64,000 nt of DNA from Planctomycetota bacterium (GCA_028289345.1 JANQQL010000024.1:1-64000), one strand, 5' to 3'. Shown: positions 9,313 through 19,146, numbered from the stretch's first letter. Numbers and translations: made by a program. Notes: generated from the letters alone by a model not told the origin.

Positions 9313-11400
9313 ATGAGAGTCTCCCTGGTCTATCCACCGAACCGAAATATCCCCAGTTCCCCTTATGGGGCGCTGCCCCTGCTGGCCGGCTGCTTGGGTG
9401 CTGCCGGACACGAGGCGCGCATCTTCGACGCCAACCTGGAGGTGTTCGAGCGCATGCTGACGCGCTCGGAAATCGCCAAGGCTCGGCAGCAGTTCGAAGA
9501 GACCTGGGCCACCCTCCGCTCCAAGACCGAGCTGAAGCCAGACGAGGCGCGCTGGCTGCAAGGCCTGGCGCGGCTGTCCGTCGTTCCGTTCGAAGAACTC
9601 GAACGCTCGGGCGAACGAGCTGGGGAGATCCTGCGCAAGCGGGAGCTCTTCGACGAACCGGCCAATGTGAACTGGGCCTACGACGTGATCGCCAACGTGG
9701 TCCGGGCGATGTACTGCCTGAACCCGATCTACTTCCTGATGAAGCCCGGCGCCAAGGACGAGTTCTTCTCCTACCTGGCCGGGGACGGGCCGACCAACAA
9801 CCCGATCGGCAAGCTCACCAATGAGATCGTGCTGGAGCAGGTGCTGGAAAGCAAACCCGACATGGTCGGCGTCTGCATCCCGTTCACCGAGCAGCTGGTG
9901 GAAGGCATCTCCTTCGTCAAGCTGCTGAAGCAGCGAGCGCCCCACGTGAAGGTGGTCGTCGGTGGCGCGATCATCAGCTCGTTCGAAGAGGTGCTGTGCA
10001 CTGATCCGCGGCTCTATGACTACGTCGACTTTGCCATGCCCGGGGAGGCCGACGATGCGTTCCCGGAACTGTGCACCACGGTGGAGCAAGGCGGCGACCT
10101 CAAGACGGTGCCGAATCTGTGGCACCAGACCGAGTCCGGCGAGATCCACGCGCCTCCGCGGAAGTCCCTGCCGAATCTCAACGAGATCGCGGCGCCGGAC
10201 TTTTCCACGGTGCCGGTGGGCCGCTACTTCCTGCCCGACACGATCGCCAACTACCAGACGTCGCGGGGCTGCTACTACGGCAAGTGCACGTTCTGCTCCT
10301 TCGACATCAAACAGAACTTCCGCTACCGCAAGATCGACCTGGTCGCTCAGGACATCGAAAAGATTCAGGAGCAGACCGGCCTGCGACATTTCATCTTCTG
10401 GGATCCTTTGACGCCTCCCAAGCTGATGAAGTCCATTGCTGCCTGGAACAAGGATCGCGGCGACCAGAAGATCTTCTGGGGCGCCGAGACCAAGTTCGAG
10501 CGCATCTTCACCGATGCCAAGGCGATGGAGCTGTTCTATGACGGCGGCGCCCGCTTCATGCAGTTCGGCTACGAATCGGGAAGCCAGCGGGTCCTCGACC
10601 TGATGGTCAAGGGCAACGACGTCTCTCGGGTCGACAAGATGCTCTCCACCATGCGCGATGCCAACATCGCCGTTTCGGTGCAGTGGTTCATCGGCTTCCC
10701 GGGTGAGACCGAAGAAGAAGCGCGTCAGAGCTATCGCTTCCTGGATCAGCATCGCGACTCGGTGGTGCTCTCGTCCTACATGGGCACCTACACGATCTCG
10801 CCCAACGACGACGTGTTCGAATCCAAGGGCGACCTGTACGACATCGATATCTTCCAGCGCGAAGACGGCCTGTACGACTTCCGCTACCGGAATGGCGGCG
10901 GCGACCATTACGACCGGGAAGAGCTCAGCACTGCCTACCAGGCGAGGGGTGACTCCGAAAACATCACGCGCATGGCGTTCTACCTGTACTTGACCAAGCA
11001 GCCGGAACGCGTGCGCGAGCTGACCAACTTCCAGAAAGCCGGTTCCTTGCCGGAAAGCTGGGATGATTTGGCCGGCACGGCGCCCGTCCTGCCGTCGAAC
11101 AACTATCTGCGAACCTGGGACTTCGACATCTTCAGCTCGCCCGAGGACCAGGGCATCGCACCGGAAGGCAGTCCGATGCCGTCCACTCCGTCTCACGGCG
11201 TGTTCGTCACCACCACGCAGATGCTCTACCCGTTGAACGACGTCGAGCACGAGATGGTGCGCCGCGCCAACGGCAAGAACTCGCCGGACCAGATCCTCGA
11301 TGGCTTGGAAGGGGATCGCGAGATGCTGCAGCGCACGCTGCTCAGTTTCATCGTCAAGGGAATCCTGGCGGTGCCGCTGCGCAAGCCTGTGGCCGTGTAG
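9313..11400 (+). CDS. B12-binding-domain radical SAM protein with PqqD-like C-terminus
   Basis: A 695-residue protein. The first 200 or so residues match the cobalamin-binding fold found before radical SAM domains (start SLVYPPNRNIP). The 4Fe-4S cysteines are in RGCYYGKCTFCSFD, with four residues between the first two cysteines as in several B12-type radical SAM subfamilies. FIGFPGETEEEA is the usual later motif of this class. The last 65 or so residues (MLYPLNDVEHEMVRRANGK... and a closing hydrophobic helix plus KGILAVPLRK) resemble a PqqD-type winged helix, which in RiPP pathways binds precursor peptides. No precursor peptide is visible nearby. Reaction and substrate are unknown; methylation or peptide modification are options. 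ATG 9313 is chosen because homology-like sequence starts there. Confidence 0.85.
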   Translation: MRVSLVYPPNRNIPSSPYGALPLLAGCLGAAGHEARIFDANLEVFERMLTRSEIAKARQQFEETWATLRSKTELKPDEARWLQGLARLSVVPFEELERSGERAGEILRKRELFDEPANVNWAYDVIANVVRAMYCLNPIYFLMKPGAKDEFFSYLAGDGPTNNPIGKLTNEIVLEQVLESKPDMVGVCIPFTEQLVEGISFVKLLKQRAPHVKVVVGGAIISSFEEVLCTDPRLYDYVDFAMPGEADDAFPELCTTVEQGGDLKTVPNLWHQTESGEIHAPPRKSLPNLNEIAAPDFSTVPVGRYFLPDTIANYQTSRGCYYGKCTFCSFDIKQNFRYRKIDLVAQDIEKIQEQTGLRHFIFWDPLTPPKLMKSIAAWNKDRGDQKIFWGAETKFERIFTDAKAMELFYDGGARFMQFGYESGSQRVLDLMVKGNDVSRVDKMLSTMRDANIAVSVQWFIGFPGETEEEARQSYRFLDQHRDSVVLSSYMGTYTISPNDDVFESKGDLYDIDIFQREDGLYDFRYRNGGGDHYDREELSTAYQARGDSENITRMAFYLYLTKQPERVRELTNFQKAGSLPESWDDLAGTAPVLPSNNYLRTWDFDIFSSPEDQGIAPEGSPMPSTPSHGVFVTTTQMLYPLNDVEHEMVRRANGKNSPDQILDGLEGDREMLQRTLLSFIVKGILAVPLRKPVAV

Positions 11401-12203
11401 AGATCACTCCTCTTCCACTTTGCGACACCTTTGGATCGTGATCCGGTCCAACGGGTGGGCACCCATCCTCTCAAGAAACGGAGCGTCAGATCTCCGTCCG
11501 AGATTCGTCCCAGGGATCTCAACATCTCATCGCTGCGCACATTTCTTGCTTTCGAGTGCTTTCGAAGACGACCAAAGGCAGCTGCCAATCCGAGGACCAG
11601 GAAGCATCGGAGCCGGAGCCCCTCTCTCCCGTGGATGCTTGAAGCGCAGCCAGAATCGGCGACGACAGATCCTCATTGAATCCTAGAGCGTGCATTGGGA
11701 GGCCCGGCCGTGCCTCGCGCCACGCCGTTTCCGATAGCGCTTCGTTTCTTTCGCGGTAACACCTGGTGACTCAAAGACGTTCTTGCCAAAAGGCCAGCCT
11801 TCCCAATTCACCTTTCGCCAACCGCAATGAGTGAAGAGCACTTCGTCGAGTGAATCGTTCGACTGAGCTCGAGACCGGCGAAGATTTCGCACACCGGACA
11901 CCGGACACCGGACACCGAACAAACTCCGATGGCAACCATCACCGGGCAACCAAATCCCTGACAGACAACGAACTTCCCGGGGATGTCCATTCACGGGAGC
12001 CCGCATCTCACTTGGTGGTGCATCAAAGCTCCCGCGCGTTCGGTGACTGGGAGTCATGAACAATCCTACGAACTTGAAAGATTCGGGGTCCAAAAACAGG
12101 TCCCTCCTCTCCTACTGATGCCGGAAACACGATCACCGAGTCCATCTCTCGATTCGGTGAGGAAACCGGCAAGCCCGTCCCCAAATGTTTGTAGGAGATA
12201 AGA
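11401..12203. other. 803-bp region without a recognisable gene
   Basis: Open frames on both strands are short and show no signal peptide, motif or plausible composition. The only structure I see is the 7-bp tandem repeat at 11891-11918. The last 12 bases contain the Shine-Dalgarno sequence of the next gene. Confidence 0.6.
11891..11918. repeat. 7-bp tandem repeat, four copies
   Basis: ACACCGG is repeated three times and followed by ACACCGA. It sits in the middle of the gene-free stretch between the radical SAM and FG-GAP genes. Confidence 0.9.
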
Positions 12204-13943
12204 ATGGTTGATCGATCGACTCTCTTTCGCGGACTGCTGCTGTCTGGAGTGGTTCCTTGGCTCGCTTTGCCGAACACCGCAGAGGCGTTCTCGACGGGCA
12301 CCATTGCATCGCAGCCCGTCCCCCTTTTCGAAGCGCAGACATTGACAGATCCCATGGCGCTTTCGGGCAACGCGTTCGGTGCCTCCTGCGACATGGATGG
12401 GGACCGCCTGGTCATTGGGAGAACCACGTACATCGACAATCAAGACCAAGGACTTCCAGGCCAAGCACGTGTGTTCAAAAGGGATTCCACCTCTGGGCTA
12501 TGGGATGCCGGAATCGACCTTCCCATGAGCTCCGGATCCGCGCGTGTTGACGGGTTTGGGAGGAGCGTATCCCTGGATGGGAGTGTTCTCGCGGTCGGCG
12601 CCCCGGGAGAACTCAATGGTGGCGGAAACAAGGGCGCAGTCTACATCTACGAGTATGCCAATGAGGTCTGGTCGGAAGTTCAGCGAATCACGGGAACACC
12701 GACCTTGGCTCGCCCTGAGCCACCAGATGAATTCGGACTTGACGTCGCCCTAAGAGGAGATGAGCTAGTCGTCGGCGCACCGGGAACCGGCGACGAGCAC
12801 GGCTCTGTCCACTACTTTCAAAGAGATCAGGGTCTCCCCGTGGGGGCTCAGTGGGTTCAGGTCCAAGAGATCGTTGCTTTCGACAGACTTCCTGACGATG
12901 AATTCGGAGTGAGCGTTGCCATCGATGGAGACTTTCTCCTCGTTGGTGCCTACCAAGATGACGATCCGGTGGCGGGACTAAATGCGGGGTCCGCCTATCT
13001 CTACCGCAGGATCCAGGCGGTTGGCGTGAACGCGCCGTGGGTGTTCCTCGGACCCAAATTGCTGGCACCAGCTCCCGCCACGCTCGGGCGGTTCGGACAG
13101 GATGTGGCGATCGACGGGACCAACCTCGTGATTGGGGCTCCCGGAATGACTTTGGCCCCCCCCGCCCTTCCCAGTGCCGGCCTGAGCTTTGTGTTCACCC
13201 AGGGGCCTCCGACGGGAATGCCCCTGGTGCCCCCCGCCTGGACCTTGACGGCAACTCTCTCCCCGAGTGATGCTGCCGGGGCGGGAATGTTCGGGTCATC
13301 GGTCGATATTGAAGCCAATCGGATTCTTGTGGGTGCCGACGGGAAAGGCGTCCCCGCTTCTGGGGAGGCTTTCCTCTACCAGCTGGACCCTGCGCTTGCC
13401 GGCTGGTCTGAGATGCGCAAGCTGACCCCCCTTACTCAATCGGCTGGTGACCAGTTTGGCTGGGACGTCTCATTGTCCGGAGACAGCATGGTGGTGGCAG
13501 CCCCCCAGTTTCAGTCCGCCCCCCCTGGAACCGGAAACGCTCAGACATTTGACCTGTCCGGTAACTTCAACTACCTGATCAGCTTCCCGCCCACGTTGTC
13601 GGCAGCGGCGGCGCCGCCCGTGGGAACGGTCAGCTTTGTCCAAGATGCTGGACCTGCGAATGCCTTCAACTACGTCCACATGCTGACAGACCTCTGCCTC
13701 GACTTTGCCAATCCCTGGGTCGCAAGTGGCTTTGTACTCCCCATCCCCTTTGGGGTTCTTACAACGATACCTCAGGGAAGCGGGTTCCTCGACGCCAACG
13801 GACGACGGACCGGGGTGGTTCCCTTGATCGTCGATCCGATGATCATCGGAAGTACGCGTTACTTCGGCTACTTCGTCTTCGACCCTGTCGGTGGCTTCAC
13901 GGTCGACGTCAGCGAAACCATGGCCGTGACTTTCATTCCCTGA
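12204..13943 (+). CDS. exported FG-GAP repeat protein
   Basis: A 579-residue protein with signal peptide (1-28) and about six to seven repeats of the integrin-alpha/FG-GAP beta-propeller type. Recurrent signatures are FGxSVxxDGxxLxVGAPG and close variants (for example FGRSVSLDGSVLAVGAPGE, FGLDVALRGDELVVGAPG). These repeats build secreted or surface propellers that bind calcium and partners; no enzyme motif is seen. The last 120 or so residues form a separate beta-rich domain. GGAG at 12194-12197 fixes the ATG. A similar protein is encoded at 59871-61505, so this is a small paralogous family in the window. Confidence 0.9.
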   Translation: MVDRSTLFRGLLLSGVVPWLALPNTAEAFSTGTIASQPVPLFEAQTLTDPMALSGNAFGASCDMDGDRLVIGRTTYIDNQDQGLPGQARVFKRDSTSGLWDAGIDLPMSSGSARVDGFGRSVSLDGSVLAVGAPGELNGGGNKGAVYIYEYANEVWSEVQRITGTPTLARPEPPDEFGLDVALRGDELVVGAPGTGDEHGSVHYFQRDQGLPVGAQWVQVQEIVAFDRLPDDEFGVSVAIDGDFLLVGAYQDDDPVAGLNAGSAYLYRRIQAVGVNAPWVFLGPKLLAPAPATLGRFGQDVAIDGTNLVIGAPGMTLAPPALPSAGLSFVFTQGPPTGMPLVPPAWTLTATLSPSDAAGAGMFGSSVDIEANRILVGADGKGVPASGEAFLYQLDPALAGWSEMRKLTPLTQSAGDQFGWDVSLSGDSMVVAAPQFQSAPPGTGNAQTFDLSGNFNYLISFPPTLSAAAAPPVGTVSFVQDAGPANAFNYVHMLTDLCLDFANPWVASGFVLPIPFGVLTTIPQGSGFLDANGRRTGVVPLIVDPMIIGSTRYFGYFVFDPVGGFTVDVSETMAVTFIP

Positions 13944-13951
13944 AGACTGAA

Positions 13952-13992
13952 AACAAGGGGTTGTGGGGTCATGGATCCCGCAACCCCTTGTT
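13952..13992 (+). terminator. strong hairpin after the FG-GAP gene
   Basis: A perfect 12-base inverted repeat, AACAAGGGGTTG ... CAACCCCTTGTT, with 17 bases between the arms, beginning nine bases after the stop codon at 13943. The sequence after it (CCCCCTC) lacks a T-run, so termination may be inefficient or the hairpin may protect the 3' end. On the minus strand it would be equally stable. Confidence 0.6.
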
Positions 13993-14515
13993 CCCCCTCA
14001 CCTCTGGGGCGGCGCCCAACAAGCGAAAGCTGCCACTCGTGGGAAACGAAGCCCCGACGCGTTCCATCAAGCATCGAGTGCGGGAACTTCGGTTCGCTGG
14101 CTTGGCTCGGCGTCCGCTCGTTTCCTCGTTCGTCAAACCGCGAACCCCACAGGCCACCATTTTCACTGCCAAGGAAGAGTCTCTGTTCGCGCCCGCCCCG
14201 TTCGCCAAGGATCACTCGGTCAACGACCACGCCCGCTGACGCCCAGCAGGACTGGCGGGACTGAAGGCTGCCTGTCGTCACACTCTGTGCTGAAACGTCG
14301 CACGACGTTCTCCATCAGACCACAAGCTCTTCGCTCCCCAAACGTCGACAAACTTTCTCCACTCCCGTCGGCCTCGAACCTTGACCGCCAGAGTCCGAAG
14401 TCAGTATTCCACGATGCGTCCCGGCTCATGAGCTGCGATACTCGCCTCCGAAAGAATGACCGACACGAGGAATCAGCCACGGCCCCCGTTACTAGCAACG
14501 ACGAAAAGGGACTCC
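13993..14515 (+). other. intergenic region upstream of the decarboxylase
   Basis: No plausible gene. A weak sigma70-like pair, TTGACC (14381-14386) and TATTCC (14405-14410) with an 18-base spacer, could drive the decarboxylase. AAAAGGGA just before 14516 is the ribosome-binding site. Confidence 0.35.
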
Positions 14516-15928
14516 ATGAAACTCTCCGAGGCCTACGACCCCGAGGCGTTTCGCGCGCTGGGCCATCAAATGATCGACGGTTTGGCGGACTACCTGACTC
14601 AGGCGCGAGACAGCAAGATGCCTGTGCTTCCAGTCGTGGACCCAACGCAACTTCGTGACGAGACCCCGAGCGAGTTTCCCGAAGATCCCCAGGGCGGATT
14701 CGCGGAATCCCTGCTCGAGGTCGTGAGTCGCTCGAACCACTTGCACCATCCTGGCTACGTTGGGCATCAGGTTTCGGTGGTCATTCCTCCGGCAATTCTT
14801 GCGGAAATGACCTCGGCTTTGCTGAGCAACGGCATGGCGGTGTTCGAAATGGGGCAGCTTCAGACGGTGATGGAGCGCGCCGTCGTCAAGTTCCTCGCAT
14901 CAAAGCTCGGCTTTCCGAGTGAAGCCGACGGAGTGCTCACTCACGGTGGCTCTCTCGGTAACTTCACCGCCCTCCTGGCAGCGCGACAGGCCAAGGCGGG
15001 TCACGACATTTGGACCGACGGTCACCAAAAACCCCTCGCCGTGCTCGTCTCGGATCAGTCTCATTACTGCATTTCGAGAACGATTCAGGCCATGGGCTGG
15101 GGCGCCGGCGGCATTGTCTCAGTTCCCACGGACGACCAGTTCCGCCTAGACCCGCAACACTTGCAGGCGTCCCTGGATCGAGCCCGCAGCGAGGGGCGCC
15201 AGGTAATCGCCGTCGTGGCCAACAGTTGTTCGACGGCCACCGGCAGCTTCGACCCGCTTCCCCCGATTGCCGATTTCTGCGCCGCCAACGACCTATGGAT
15301 GCATGTGGACGGTGCCCATGGCGCATCGTTGGCATTCAGCGACAAGTACCGCGGCGCCTTGGAAGGAATCGAACGCGCCGACTCCGTCGTTTGGGACCTG
15401 CACAAGATGCTCGGCTTGCCGTCCCTGAACACCGCGGTTCTGTTCCGCGAGGGCGAACGCTCCTACGAGTCTTTCGCCCAGCAGGCCAGCTATCTGTTCG
15501 ACGAGCAAGCCAACCGGGACGAGTGGCACAACATCGGCCTACGCACCATGGAGTGCACCAAGCGCGGCTTAGGAGTGACGGCCTACACGATGCTGCGCTC
15601 TCTGGGCACAAGAGTGTTCGCCGACAAGGTCGAACGGTTGATGGATCTGACCCGAGACCTGGCGGACATCCTCGAAGGAGAAGATGAGTTCGAGATGGCC
15701 TGCCCCCCCGAGGCGAACATACTGTGCTTCCGCCACCTGGCAGAAGTGGATGACCTGAACGCCCACCAAGTGGCAATTCGCCAGCAAGTCCTGGAACGCG
15801 GCAACTTCTACTTGGTGCAAACGAAACTGGGGGACGCCACCTGGCTGCGTGTCACCATCATGAATCCCTTCACGACCATGAGCCACTTTTGGGATCTGGT
15901 GGAGGAGATCCGCGAGGTGGGAGAGTAG
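14516..15928 (+). CDS. pyridoxal-phosphate-dependent decarboxylase (group II)
   Basis: A 470-residue cytoplasmic enzyme of the group II amino-acid decarboxylase family (aromatic-L-amino-acid, tyrosine, glutamate and 2,4-diaminobutyrate decarboxylases). It removes the alpha-carboxyl group of an amino acid using PLP. Key residues are present: the glycine-rich phosphate-binding segment GGSLGNFTALLAARQ, Asp265 in HVDGAHG that contacts the pyridine nitrogen, and the Schiff-base Lys297 in the DLHKML segment. The length is normal. The substrate cannot be assigned; the overall look is closest to diaminobutyrate or aromatic decarboxylases. Reading starts at 14516, where the conserved sequence (MKLSEAYDPEAFRALGHQ) and a purine-rich site coincide. 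Confidence 0.9.
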   Translation: MKLSEAYDPEAFRALGHQMIDGLADYLTQARDSKMPVLPVVDPTQLRDETPSEFPEDPQGGFAESLLEVVSRSNHLHHPGYVGHQVSVVIPPAILAEMTSALLSNGMAVFEMGQLQTVMERAVVKFLASKLGFPSEADGVLTHGGSLGNFTALLAARQAKAGHDIWTDGHQKPLAVLVSDQSHYCISRTIQAMGWGAGGIVSVPTDDQFRLDPQHLQASLDRARSEGRQVIAVVANSCSTATGSFDPLPPIADFCAANDLWMHVDGAHGASLAFSDKYRGALEGIERADSVVWDLHKMLGLPSLNTAVLFREGERSYESFAQQASYLFDEQANRDEWHNIGLRTMECTKRGLGVTAYTMLRSLGTRVFADKVERLMDLTRDLADILEGEDEFEMACPPEANILCFRHLAEVDDLNAHQVAIRQQVLERGNFYLVQTKLGDATWLRVTIMNPFTTMSHFWDLVEEIREVGE

Positions 15929-16318
15929 AGCCGCGACAATTGCGGGGCCGCGGATCGCTGTGAAGCTCTCGTCCACGGCGTGGCCAAGACGGCTTGGGGA
16001 GCAGGCTCCGGCGACCGGATCACCGCACGTCACGGCACGGACCGAAGCCCCAGAGCGACGATTCCGAATCACCCACTCATTCCCGGGCGGCTGCCGGGCA
16101 CGTCGCGCTTTGCGCCCGGCTCGTACAAGTCCGGCCCTGTCAAACCCTTGTCAGCCCCCTGACAACGCCCTCCCCCGCCTTGCGAGTCCCCGCAGATCAT
16201 CGCCTCACCGCTATGATGCAGTGAGTCATCTCCATTCCCGAATGCCGTGTGTCCGTCGGAACTCCGTATGACAGACGGTGTGATCTCACTCGCGGAACGA
16301 ATCCATCCAGGAGCAACG
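15929..16318 (+). other. intergenic region with small hairpin
   Basis: A gap of 390 bases without a gene. TTGTCAG-CCCC-CTGACAA at 16148-16165 is a perfect seven-base stem with a four-base loop, about 220 bases after the decarboxylase stop and 155 before the next start. AGGAG at 16308-16312 serves the next gene. Confidence 0.5.
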
Positions 16319-18844
16319 ATGCGCTGCCAGTGGACGATGGGACTGTGGCTTGCAACATTCACCGCGGTCTGTACACCCTCCAGTCATGCCGACACACTCG
16401 ACGTCCCTGCCAGCTACGGGACCATTCAAGCCGCCATGGATGCGGCAGCGAATGGCGATGTCGTGCTGGTGGCTCCGGGCACCTATCAAGAAAACCTGGA
16501 CTTCAAAGGCAAAGCGATCACCGTGACTAGTTCGGGCGGTGCCACGGTGACGATCCTGGACGGCAGTGCCTCTCCTCAGAGTGTCGTCACGTTCCAGACC
16601 GGAGAAGGCAGCGGTTCGACACTGGATGGCTTTCACCTGAAGAATGGAACGGGCGTCCCCTATGACCTGGGCGGCTCATTCCCCGATCGTTGTGGGGGCG
16701 GCATCTTTTGTGCCGATGCGTCGCCGCGCATCATCAACAACATCCTGTCCGAGAATTCGGTCACCGGCCTGTCCAGCATGTATGAGTGGTACAACGGCCT
16801 TGGGGCCGGCATCTTCATCGACGGTGGTCAGCCCGTCGTCGCGAACAATCTGCTGTTCGACAATCGAATCTTGCCCTCACTGGACGGCCCTGGCCGAGGC
16901 GCCGGAATCTACTGCCACGACAGCACCGCCTTTTTGACCAACAACACAATTACCAACAACCATGGCTCCGGCCTTGGCGTCGAAAACGGTGCTCCCACTC
17001 TGTCCAACACGATCCTGTGGAACAACTTCCCGGAACGCGAAGAGTCGAACGCGCAGATTCAGGATCTTTCCTCAGCGATGGTTGTCACCAACTGCTTGGT
17101 GGAAGGGGGCTGGACGGGGAACGGAATCGTCGACGCGAACCCTCGCTTCCTCAACCCGTTCCTCCAAGACTATCACGTCGTTCAGTCTTCGCCCTGCGTC
17201 GACGCCGGAGACAACTCGGCTCCGGGATTGCAAGGGACCGACTGGGAAGGGGACACTCGCTCGTCGGGACTTGCCGTCGACATCGGCGCCGATGAGTTCA
17301 CCACTCCTCTCGGAGCTCCCGGCATTCGCCACGTGCCGACGGACCACTCGACGATCCAGGCCGCGTTGGATGCGGCCTATCCCGCGGACGAGGTCGTCGT
17401 GTCGGCTGGCACCTATCTCGAGACCTTGAACTTTCACGGCAAAGTGGTGACAGTTCGCGGTGAAGACGGCCCCTTCGCCACGATCATCGATGGCCAGCAA
17501 TCAGGGAGCGTGGTCCAGTTTGTTGCCAGTGAAGGTCGCGAAAGCGTTCTTGAAGGAGTGACGATTACCGGGGGCCTCGCCGATCGCGGCGGCGGCATCC
17601 TCTGCCTCGCGACGTCACCCACCATTCGCGACTGCATCGTGCACCACAACGAAGCAAACCAACAAGGAGGCGGCCTCTACGCGGACCACGGCACGCCGTG
17701 GATCGAAGGCAACACCTTTCACGCCAATGCCGTCGTCGCCGGCGGCAACCTCGCGCAGGGTGGCGGACTGCGTTTCGGTTTCCAAACCGACCCGGTGGTG
17801 CTCGGCAACCGCATCACCCAGAACACCAGCATCACCTGGGGGGGCGGCATCAGTCTTTCCGGAAGCCAAAGTACGGCACTGGTCGAGGAAAACTGGATCG
17901 AGGGCAACACCGCGGTCTCTGGAGGTGGCCTGCTGGTCGAGTTTTCGGTCGACCTCACCCTGCGAAACAACCACTTCCTCCACAACAGCGCCACGTTGAG
18001 CGATGGCGGAGCCCTCCGCATCGGGAGTTGGAGTCCGGTCCGCATCGAGGGCTGCGTTTTCCACGGCAACAGCGCCGGCGATCAAGGCGGAGTGATCTAC
18101 GCCGGTCTGCAGAACGACTTCGACATTTTGCACTGCACGGTGACCGACAACAGTGCGAGCCTGGGTGGCGTGATGTATTTGGACGGGGCCGATGCCACCG
18201 TTCGAAACTCGATCCTGTGGAACAACGGAACCACTCAGGCCTGGCTGGAAGACGGAACCTGGGGTACCGAGTTGTCGGTGGAAGATTCCGTCTTCGACGG
18301 CGGTGCGGCAGCCGTTCACCTGGACGGGGGTTCCATCTTGAACCTAGGATCCAATGTACTGCAAACCGATCCAATGCTAGTCGACCTCCCCAATGGCGAC
18401 GTCCATCTGACCTGGTCCTCGCCGTGTCGTGATACGGCCAATGGGACGCTCCCCGACCTTCCCAATTCGGACTTCGAAAGCGACCCTCGGGCCGAGGGGG
18501 TCGCTCCAGACATGGGCGCGGACGAGTTCCACCCACACCTTTACTGGACCGGCCAGGGAGCGCCCGGCGGCGCCTTCGAGCTCAAGGTGGTTGGAGTTCC
18601 AGGAACAGCGCCGGTGGTCCTGTTCGTGGGATCGGGCGTGTTCGAGACACCGTTTACCGCGGGAGTCGGTCTGTGGTGGTTGGTTCCGCCGTTCGTCAGC
18701 GGACCGCTCCCGGTGATCCCCGCCAACGGCGTCCTGGTCTTGCCCGCCACCCTCCCGCCGGGACTCACGGTCCCCATCGACATCCCGATGCAGACGTTGA
18801 TTGGCTCGGAACTGTCCAACTTGTCGGTGATCAACGTCGAGTAA
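16319..18844 (+). CDS. exported parallel beta-helix protein
   Basis: An 841-residue protein with signal peptide (1-24) and two consecutive right-handed beta-helix units. Each unit opens with the same module: VPASYGTIQAAMDAAANGD then GTYQENLDFKGKAITV in the first, and VPTDHSTIQAALDAAYPAD then GTYLETLNFHGKVVTV in the second. The helix turns contain many asparagine-rich rungs (for example NNTITNNHGSGL). This is the pectate-lyase/CBM-like fold of surface polysaccharide-binding or -cleaving proteins; no catalytic residues can be assigned. A final beta-rich domain of about 100 residues starts at YWTGQGAPGG. AGGAG precedes ATG 16319. Confidence 0.9.
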   Translation: MRCQWTMGLWLATFTAVCTPSSHADTLDVPASYGTIQAAMDAAANGDVVLVAPGTYQENLDFKGKAITVTSSGGATVTILDGSASPQSVVTFQTGEGSGSTLDGFHLKNGTGVPYDLGGSFPDRCGGGIFCADASPRIINNILSENSVTGLSSMYEWYNGLGAGIFIDGGQPVVANNLLFDNRILPSLDGPGRGAGIYCHDSTAFLTNNTITNNHGSGLGVENGAPTLSNTILWNNFPEREESNAQIQDLSSAMVVTNCLVEGGWTGNGIVDANPRFLNPFLQDYHVVQSSPCVDAGDNSAPGLQGTDWEGDTRSSGLAVDIGADEFTTPLGAPGIRHVPTDHSTIQAALDAAYPADEVVVSAGTYLETLNFHGKVVTVRGEDGPFATIIDGQQSGSVVQFVASEGRESVLEGVTITGGLADRGGGILCLATSPTIRDCIVHHNEANQQGGGLYADHGTPWIEGNTFHANAVVAGGNLAQGGGLRFGFQTDPVVLGNRITQNTSITWGGGISLSGSQSTALVEENWIEGNTAVSGGGLLVEFSVDLTLRNNHFLHNSATLSDGGALRIGSWSPVRIEGCVFHGNSAGDQGGVIYAGLQNDFDILHCTVTDNSASLGGVMYLDGADATVRNSILWNNGTTQAWLEDGTWGTELSVEDSVFDGGAAAVHLDGGSILNLGSNVLQTDPMLVDLPNGDVHLTWSSPCRDTANGTLPDLPNSDFESDPRAEGVAPDMGADEFHPHLYWTGQGAPGGAFELKVVGVPGTAPVVLFVGSGVFETPFTAGVGLWWLVPPFVSGPLPVIPANGVLVLPATLPPGLTVPIDIPMQTLIGSELSNLSVINVE

Positions 18845-19146
18845 CCGGGTCGGCGTCAGACATCGTGACGTCAGCCTCTCCCGCGCTCTCGTTTCGAACC
18901 GCGACGATCACACCCTGAACAAGGCCTCGTTTGTCCAGAGGAGACGCCACGGGGTGGAGCGAGATCCCGACGGCAATGACATCGTCGGTCGTACGGAACA
19001 ATCTTTGACCAGTCACACGGACTGGTCAGCGCGGACAACGCTTTGGCCGTTTCTTCGGAAGTTCGTCAGGTGAGCACGATCCCGACAGCGTGCCAAGCCC
19101 CCACCTCATAGTCTCCTTGGTTTCCACTGCGACTTGGAGCCCCCCC
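18845..19146 (+). other. intergenic region with nine-base inverted repeat
   Basis: About 300 bases without a gene. TGACCAGTC-ACACG-GACTGGTCA at 19006-19028 is a perfect inverted repeat with a five-base loop. It has no T-run on either side, so it could be an operator for the lipoprotein gene or a weak terminator of the beta-helix transcript. Confidence 0.5.

Noticed and set aside
9298-11250. A 650-residue minus-strand frame opposite the radical SAM gene
   Set aside because: It is the antisense of a gene with clear catalytic motifs; long antisense frames are expected at this GC content.
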